In this document: piece after piece, positions 36,979 to 41,112 of the stretch
Position numbering within the stretch: the stretch's first letter is position 1
Layout of the letters: each line of letters begins with the position of its first letter
Source: Gemmataceae bacterium
GTDB lineage: Bacteria > Planctomycetota > Planctomycetia > Gemmatales > Gemmataceae
Assembly: GCA_019752375.1 (NCBI GenBank)
Contig: JAIEMG010000104.1
Coordinates: 1 to 41,112 of the forward strand
Direction: 5' to 3'
Length of the DNA: 41,112 nucleotides
Translations under genes and position numbers: made by a program
Notes under the pieces: model-generated
The model's database searches: none
Told to the model about the DNA's origin: nothing
What the model saw: the letters and a program-made list of their open reading frames with translations, nothing else

Positions 36979-37986
36979 TTGGCCGAAGGCCCCAATCTGT
37001 TTGCTCGGCTGCACAAGTGGGCAGCGCGGCAGGATGAGAATTTCCTGACCGAATCGTTGGCCGTTGTACTGGAACACCTGTTGATCCTGGCGCCGGCCGT
37101 CGGAACTCAGCTCATCCGCCGGCTAACAGATGGTTTTATCGATGTCCAGCCAGAAGATGCGGGCTCGATTGTGATTGTCCCCCAGGTGGAAGCCCGGCAA
37201 GGGAGGCCGGATCTTGAGATTAGCATTCCGTACCGGCTTGTTTGGGTTGAGGTGAAAGTCGAGGCCGACCTGCGAACGGGCCAACTCGAGGGCTACCGCG
37301 TCTTGCTTCGTGAAAGTGGTGTCGAGCAAACACGGCTCGGTCTCCTGACCCGATATGCCGAGCAATTCGCGCCGGAAGCAGAGCGTCCCGACTTCGAGAT
37401 TCGTTGGTTTCAGGTGGCGAGTTGGTTGGAGGACGAGCGGGAAGCTGCCGGAGCAGCGGGAGAAGTAGCGGACTTCCTATGCCGCCAGTTCTTGCACTTC
37501 TTGAGGATCAAAGCTATGACGCTCACGCAAGTCGAGAAGTACATGCCCGAGGGCGTCCGTGCCCTGGGCAATCTTCTCAACATGCTGTTCGAGGCCGCCG
37601 GAGCCTGCAAGGTTGCGGCCAAGAAAACGCTTGGCCGCGCGGGCCCCGGCCGGGATTACATCGGATTGAAACTCGACGGCAAGTATTGGGTCGGCATCGA
37701 GTTTGCGGAACCCGAGAAACTGTGGTTCAGAACCTGGTGTCGGATCGATGCCGAGGCTGCGGCACATCTCGGTGTCGGTCAATTGGGCGACGAGAGCTGG
37801 ATCCCTGGTCGGGCCTGCTGGGAGCAGGTTGTCGAACTGGACTCCGAAGACGTTCACTTCTATTCCCGCCATAAGGTGGGCCAGTTCCAATGGCTGGAGA
37901 GCTTCCTGCGCGAGTGCCTCGTCAAGGCCCGTTCCATCGAGATTGCCGATCAATCGCCGATCCCCGAGGATCCTGAGGACTCATAG
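36979..37986 (+). CDS. PD-(D/E)XK nuclease-superfamily protein
   Basis: The 335-residue protein has the core motif set of this nuclease fold, in the PDDEXK_4-like arrangement. It has an N-terminal helix with Glu26 ([16 protein letters not shown]), Asp78 in [12 protein letters not shown]-x-K at Glu91 and Lys93 ([10 protein letters not shown]), and Gln102 in [11 protein letters not shown]. All four are where an active enzyme needs them. The C-terminal 170 residues include a mixed alpha/beta part ([19 protein letters not shown]) of unknown role. It is not a known restriction enzyme. Related proteins occur near phage-defence genes, but here it lies 3 bp after guaA and 4 bp before dapF. Translation starts at TTG 36979, with a GGAG overlapping the guaA stop. 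Confidence 0.72.
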   Translation: MAEGPNLFARLHKWAARQDENFLTESLAVVLEHLLILAPAVGTQLIRRLTDGFIDVQPEDAGSIVIVPQVEARQGRPDLEISIPYRLVWVEVKVEADLRTGQLEGYRVLLRESGVEQTRLGLLTRYAEQFAPEAERPDFEIRWFQVASWLEDEREAAGAAGEVADFLCRQFLHFLRIKAMTLTQVEKYMPEGVRALGNLLNMLFEAAGACKVAAKKTLGRAGPGRDYIGLKLDGKYWVGIEFAEPEKLWFRTWCRIDAEAAAHLGVGQLGDESWIPGRACWEQVVELDSEDVHFYSRHKVGQFQWLESFLRECLVKARSIEIADQSPIPEDPEDS

Positions 37987-37990
37987 ATCT

Positions 37991-38863
37991 ATGCACTTCA
38001 CCAAGATGCACGGCATCGGCAACGATTACGTCTACGTGGATTGCTTCACGCACCCCGTGCCCCACGATCCGACGGGCCTCAGTCGCGCGATCAGCGATCG
38101 GCACTTTGGCGTCGGCAGCGATGGACTGATCCTGATCTGTCCGTCGGACAAGGCGGATGGCCGCATGCGCATGTTCAATGCCGACGGCAGCGAATCGGAG
38201 ATGTGCGGCAATGGCATTCGCTGCGTGGCGAAGTTCATGTACGACCACGGTCTGGTCCGCAAGCCGACGTTGACCATCGAGACGGGACGCGGCGTGCTGT
38301 CGCTCAACGTGGAAACGCAGGGCGGCAAGGTTGAGCGCGTCCAAGTCAACATGGGCGAGCCCATTCTCGCGGCGAGCAAGATCCCGACCACGCTGGTCGG
38401 CGACCGCGTCGTCGATGTGCCGTTGAAGCGACTGGACGGCGTGGGCGAGCAACCCTGGTTCACGGACTGTGGACTGGATCCGCGACTCACGTGCGTCTCG
38501 ATGGGCAATCCGCATACGGTCCTTTACTGCCGCGATGTCGCCAAGGTGCCGTTAGAGTCGATTGGAGCCGTGCTGGAGAATCACGCGGCGTTTCCGCGCC
38601 GCATCAATGTTCATTTCGTGCAGATTCACAGCCCGGGCGAGGTGACGATGCGCACGTGGGAACGCGGCAGCGGCATCACGCAAGCGTGCGGCACCGGCGC
38701 TTGCGGCGTGGCGGTCGCCGGCGTGTTGAGCGGCCGGACGCAGCGCAAAGTGCTCGCTCATCTACCGGGCGGCGATTTGCAGCTGGAATGGTCGGAGAAG
38801 GACAATCACGTGTACATGACCGGGCCTGCCGTCGAGGTGTTCAACGGCGAGTGGCCGGAGTAG
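37991..38863 (+). CDS. dapF: Diaminopimelate epimerase
   Basis: The 290-residue enzyme interconverts LL- and meso-diaminopimelate for lysine and peptidoglycan synthesis. It has [15 protein letters not shown] at the N-terminus and the first catalytic Cys72 in [16 protein letters not shown]. The second half has [20 protein letters not shown] with the partner Cys233 and [13 protein letters not shown] between. Both catalytic Cys residues are present and the length is normal. It starts 4 bp after the nuclease-like gene and is followed after 21 bp by an acyltransferase gene, so it belongs to the same transcription unit. A longer frame upstream overlaps the nuclease gene and is not likely to be used. 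Confidence 0.96.
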   Translation: MHFTKMHGIGNDYVYVDCFTHPVPHDPTGLSRAISDRHFGVGSDGLILICPSDKADGRMRMFNADGSESEMCGNGIRCVAKFMYDHGLVRKPTLTIETGRGVLSLNVETQGGKVERVQVNMGEPILAASKIPTTLVGDRVVDVPLKRLDGVGEQPWFTDCGLDPRLTCVSMGNPHTVLYCRDVAKVPLESIGAVLENHAAFPRRINVHFVQIHSPGEVTMRTWERGSGITQACGTGACGVAVAGVLSGRTQRKVLAHLPGGDLQLEWSEKDNHVYMTGPAVEVFNGEWPE

Positions 38864-38884
38864 CGACTATCCAACAAGGCAAGG

Positions 38885-39613
38885 ATGCCTCTCATGAAGA
38901 TCCGCAATCCGTGGCTGATTCGGTTGCTCGCGCTGGTTGCCAGCCTTATCGTGCGGGCCTGGATCGGAACCCTGCGCTACCGTGTCCGGCCGCTGGGGCC
39001 AAACGTCGATCCGCATTTAGTTCAGGGGCCCGAACGCTACATCTACGCCTTCTGGCACGAAACGCTGCTGTTGCCGGCGTATCACTATTCGCGGCCGAAC
39101 ACACACGTCCTGATCAGTCAGCACGCAGATGGCGAACTCGTCGCCCAGATTGCCCAGCACCTGGGATGTAGCGTGGTGCGGGGGTCCGCCACACGTGGCG
39201 GCGTGCAAGCACTGCGCCAGGTGATGCGACTGGGTGATGGGACTCATGTGGTTGTGACCCCGGATGGCCCGCAGGGGCCGCGCCGACGCATCCAGGACGG
39301 GCTGATCTTCATGGCGGCGCGCACCGGGATGTTGCTGGTTCCAGTCGGGTTCGGCTGCTGCAAGCCATGGCGATTCCAGAAAAGCTGGGACCGATTCGCC
39401 GTCCCGAAGCCGTTCAGTCGCGCCCGTTGCGTAATGGGCAAGCCGATCTCGATCCCGGCCGACGTCAGCCGCGAACAGATGGAGACCTATCGGCAACAGT
39501 TCGAAGCCGCCATGGCGCACGTCACCGAGTTGGCGGAAAACTGGGCCGAGGGCGGCGTCTGGCGTGAACCGGTGGTTACCCCGGTTCGTACGCCGCGCCG
39601 AGTGGCAGGATAG
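38885..39613 (+). CDS. DUF374 lysophospholipid acyltransferase family protein
   Basis: The 242-residue product starts with an N-terminal hydrophobic segment (LIRLLALVASLIVRAWIG) and the DUF374 (LPLAT-like) core. Visible parts are YIYAFWHETLLLPAYHY with the catalytic-type His, HVLISQHADGELVAQI, GCSVVRGSATRGGVQALRQ, THVVVTPDGPQGPRRRIQ (the substrate-binding DGPxGP) and GMLLVPVGFGC. Such proteins resemble lipid A acyltransferases and probably transfer an acyl chain to an envelope lipid at the inner membrane. The true acceptor is not known. It follows dapF closely, and AAGG directly precedes the ATG. Confidence 0.88.
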   Translation: MPLMKIRNPWLIRLLALVASLIVRAWIGTLRYRVRPLGPNVDPHLVQGPERYIYAFWHETLLLPAYHYSRPNTHVLISQHADGELVAQIAQHLGCSVVRGSATRGGVQALRQVMRLGDGTHVVVTPDGPQGPRRRIQDGLIFMAARTGMLLVPVGFGCCKPWRFQKSWDRFAVPKPFSRARCVMGKPISIPADVSREQMETYRQQFEAAMAHVTELAENWAEGGVWREPVVTPVRTPRRVAG

Positions 39614-39771
39614 CCGATAGATTGCCTATCCGCCGCAAATCTGCACGGCCTGCTCCGCCATGAGGCTGCCCAAATCGCTTCCCCCGCAGCATCGCGGCCC
39701 GCGAGCAGGTACAATAATTCACACTCCCGAGTCGGAGTGATTTGGACTTGCACGCGCGGAAACCGATCGCT

Positions 39772-40281
39772 ATGGTTCCCCCTCCTTTGCCGACGAACGA
39801 GGAACTCCCCCTGCTGCGCCCCGAGGCGCCGGTGCTAAGCGCTTACGTGCGCGGCACGCTCCTGGGAATCGCGCTGGGGCTATCGGTGGTATTCGGCATC
39901 GCCATCTGGCTGAATCCGTACGGTGACGACGGGCAGCCGATGACGATGGAGACCCACCGGCAGATGGGCCTGCCACCCTGCACCTTCAAGGTGATGAGTG
40001 GGATGCCCTGTCCGTCGTGCGGCATGACGACGAGTTTTGCGTTATTGATGCATGGCGACGTGTGGCACTCGCTCCAGGCCAACTCGGTCGGCACCATGCT
40101 GGCCGTCATCTGCCTGGCCATAATCCCCTGGAGCCTGGCCTGTGTCGTCCTGAAGCGGCCAGTCCTTATCGTCTCGATGGAGCAGGCGCTGCTGCGCATC
40201 ATCCTCGGCTTCCTGGTGCTGATGGTCCTGCGCTGGGGCCTGGTGTTGGGGCTGTCCTGGTATTACGGAACCGGGTTCTGA
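39772..40281 (+). CDS. DUF2752 membrane protein
   Basis: From ATG 39772 the 169-residue product has a Pro-rich start, a first membrane helix (GTLLGIALGLSVVFGIAIW), the DUF2752 signature CTFKVMSGMPCPSCGMTTSF with its Cys pair, and then helices SVGTMLAVICLAIIPWSLA and IILGFLVLMVLRWGLVLG. The CPSCGMT motif identifies the family, whose role is unknown; the Cys pair could bind metal or be redox-active. A TTG at 39742 is another possible start. It is followed after 48 bp by a lipoprotein gene. Confidence 0.8.
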   Translation: MVPPPLPTNEELPLLRPEAPVLSAYVRGTLLGIALGLSVVFGIAIWLNPYGDDGQPMTMETHRQMGLPPCTFKVMSGMPCPSCGMTTSFALLMHGDVWHSLQANSVGTMLAVICLAIIPWSLACVVLKRPVLIVSMEQALLRIILGFLVLMVLRWGLVLGLSWYYGTGF

Positions 40282-40329
40282 TCGCGGATGCCATTGCGCC
40301 GGCCGCGATGATCTCACGGAGGAGAGAAG

Positions 40330-41013
40330 ATGGCACCGTCCGCGCGCCGCTGGCGACTCGTCGGCCTCCTCGGGCTGGCAATCCTGAGCACCATTGGCTG
40401 TAATCCGCTCACATCCCTGTACTTCCTTGCGGTGGGACTCGACCCCAAGGTCGAGCCGGATTGCCGGCTCGCATCTGAAGACAAGAACAAGGAAGTCAAG
40501 GTTGTCATCCTCACCTACTGCCCGCTGGAGATGCGCCAGGAGCTTCTTGGCGCCGACCGCGAGCTGAGCAGCCTGCTCGGCCAGAAGCTTCTGGAAGGCA
40601 CGCGCGCCAACAAGGAGAAGATCACGATCGTGTCGCCGACCAAGGTGCAGCACTACAAGGACGAGCACCCCAACTGGCAGTCGAATGGTCCCGAGGTCAT
40701 TGGCAAGTACTTCCGTGCCGACTACGTGATCGACCTGGAAATCAACACGCTGACGCTGTTCCAGGCACGCAGCGCCAACCAGATGCTGCGCGGCAATGCG
40801 GAGATCAGCATCACGGTCCACGACCTGAGCAAGCCGGGTGAGGAGCCGATCTTCAAGGACGAGTACGCCTGCGAATACCCACCGAGCCGCGAGGTACCCA
40901 TCAGCGACTGCAGTCCGCAAAAGTTTCGGATGCAGTTCCTGACGCGGATGGCGACGGATCTGTCCTGGAAATTCACGTCGCACCCGGTAGCTGACCACTT
41001 CCCCTGCGATTGA
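40330..41013 (+). CDS. Putative lipoprotein
   Basis: The 227-residue product has a lipoprotein signal (LVGLLGLAILSTIGCNPL) whose lipobox Cys is at residue 24, after which it is probably anchored in a membrane. The mature part starts LYFLAVGLDPKVEPDCRL and contains KVVILTYCPLEMRQELLGA, IGKYFRADYVIDLEINTLT and ISITVHDLSKPGEEPIF, an alpha/beta fold. It ends in several Cys-containing segments. The family seems to occur in planctomycetes but I cannot assign a function. GGAGGAGA lies 6-7 nt before the ATG. A neighbouring DUF2752 gene lies just upstream. Confidence 0.75.
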   Translation: MAPSARRWRLVGLLGLAILSTIGCNPLTSLYFLAVGLDPKVEPDCRLASEDKNKEVKVVILTYCPLEMRQELLGADRELSSLLGQKLLEGTRANKEKITIVSPTKVQHYKDEHPNWQSNGPEVIGKYFRADYVIDLEINTLTLFQARSANQMLRGNAEISITVHDLSKPGEEPIFKDEYACEYPPSREVPISDCSPQKFRMQFLTRMATDLSWKFTSHPVADHFPCD

Positions 41014-41112
41014 ACGTGCGGACCGTGCGAAGCACGGACGTGGCGATCGAGCCCGGCCGACCGAGCTGCCGGGGGGCATAGCGCTCGTGCTGGCCGCCGC
41101 TCGATCGCCTGT
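41014..41112. other. Right edge, no gene seen
   Basis: The last 99 bases contain short GC-rich inverted sequences (for example CCGTGC-GAA-GCACGG at 41021-41035, which may form a hairpin just after the lipoprotein gene) but no supported coding sequence. Confidence 0.4.

Overview
The window reads as chromosomal DNA of a Planctomycetota bacterium, most likely a relative of the Gemmataceae. The evidence is its GC-rich coding style together with several genes typical of that group. These are an ECF sigma factor paired with a Ser/Thr kinase-WD40 fusion, a second kinase with a polytopic membrane tail, an exported protein with the L-x-x-L-E-D-R-L-S-P start motif, a DUF1080 protein beside a Tat-exported Gfo/Idh/MocA oxidoreductase, a TIGR03032 protein, and Cys/Lys-rich secreted proteins. 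The organism is inferred; no rRNA or tRNA gene was found to fix it.

Layout. Positions 1-3367 (minus strand) hold an LEDR-type surface protein and a GNAT/TIGR03032 gene that looks broken twice: by an 11-bp tandem duplication and by a palindromic TCAGGAG-rich repeat element. Positions 3780-9290 (plus) carry the ECF sigma factor, its kinase-WD40 partner, a HEAT-repeat protein and a small orphan. Positions 9535-15090 hold an AI-2E-type transporter (minus), then on the plus strand DUF1080, the oxidoreductase, a membrane zinc-ribbon protein and a beta-lactamase-fold hydrolase, separated by several families of hairpin repeats. Positions 15111-18623 are dnaE (minus). Positions 18978-23369 hold a kinase, a peroxiredoxin, a Cys-rich secreted protein (minus) and an RsbU/SpoIIE-type phosphatase.

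Positions 23421-30167 are a minus-strand run: ChbG/HpnK-like deacetylase, polyprenyl-phosphate GT2, two GT87-like membrane glycosyltransferases (one frameshifted), an exported alpha/beta hydrolase and a nucleotidyltransferase-HD protein. By analogy with the ArnC/ArnD/ArnT logic this could build and transfer a lipid-linked sugar to an envelope glycan. Positions 30486-34115 hold an exported four-repeat protein, two small proteins and an MFS transporter with a large loop. Positions 34295-41013 are a compact plus-strand series: proC, a small protein overlapping guaA, guaA, a PD-(D/E)XK-like nuclease, dapF, a DUF374 acyltransferase, DUF2752 and a lipoprotein.

Most interesting points: the doubly damaged GNAT/TIGR03032 gene; at least five dispersed hairpin repeat families in intergenic DNA; the oxidoreductase/DUF1080 pair as a possible 3-keto-glycoside route; the lipid-linked sugar cluster; the 30-cysteine secreted protein with an exact 44-bp internal repeat; and a nuclease-like gene tightly embedded between guaA and dapF. 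I do not see a CRISPR array, a prophage or an insertion sequence.
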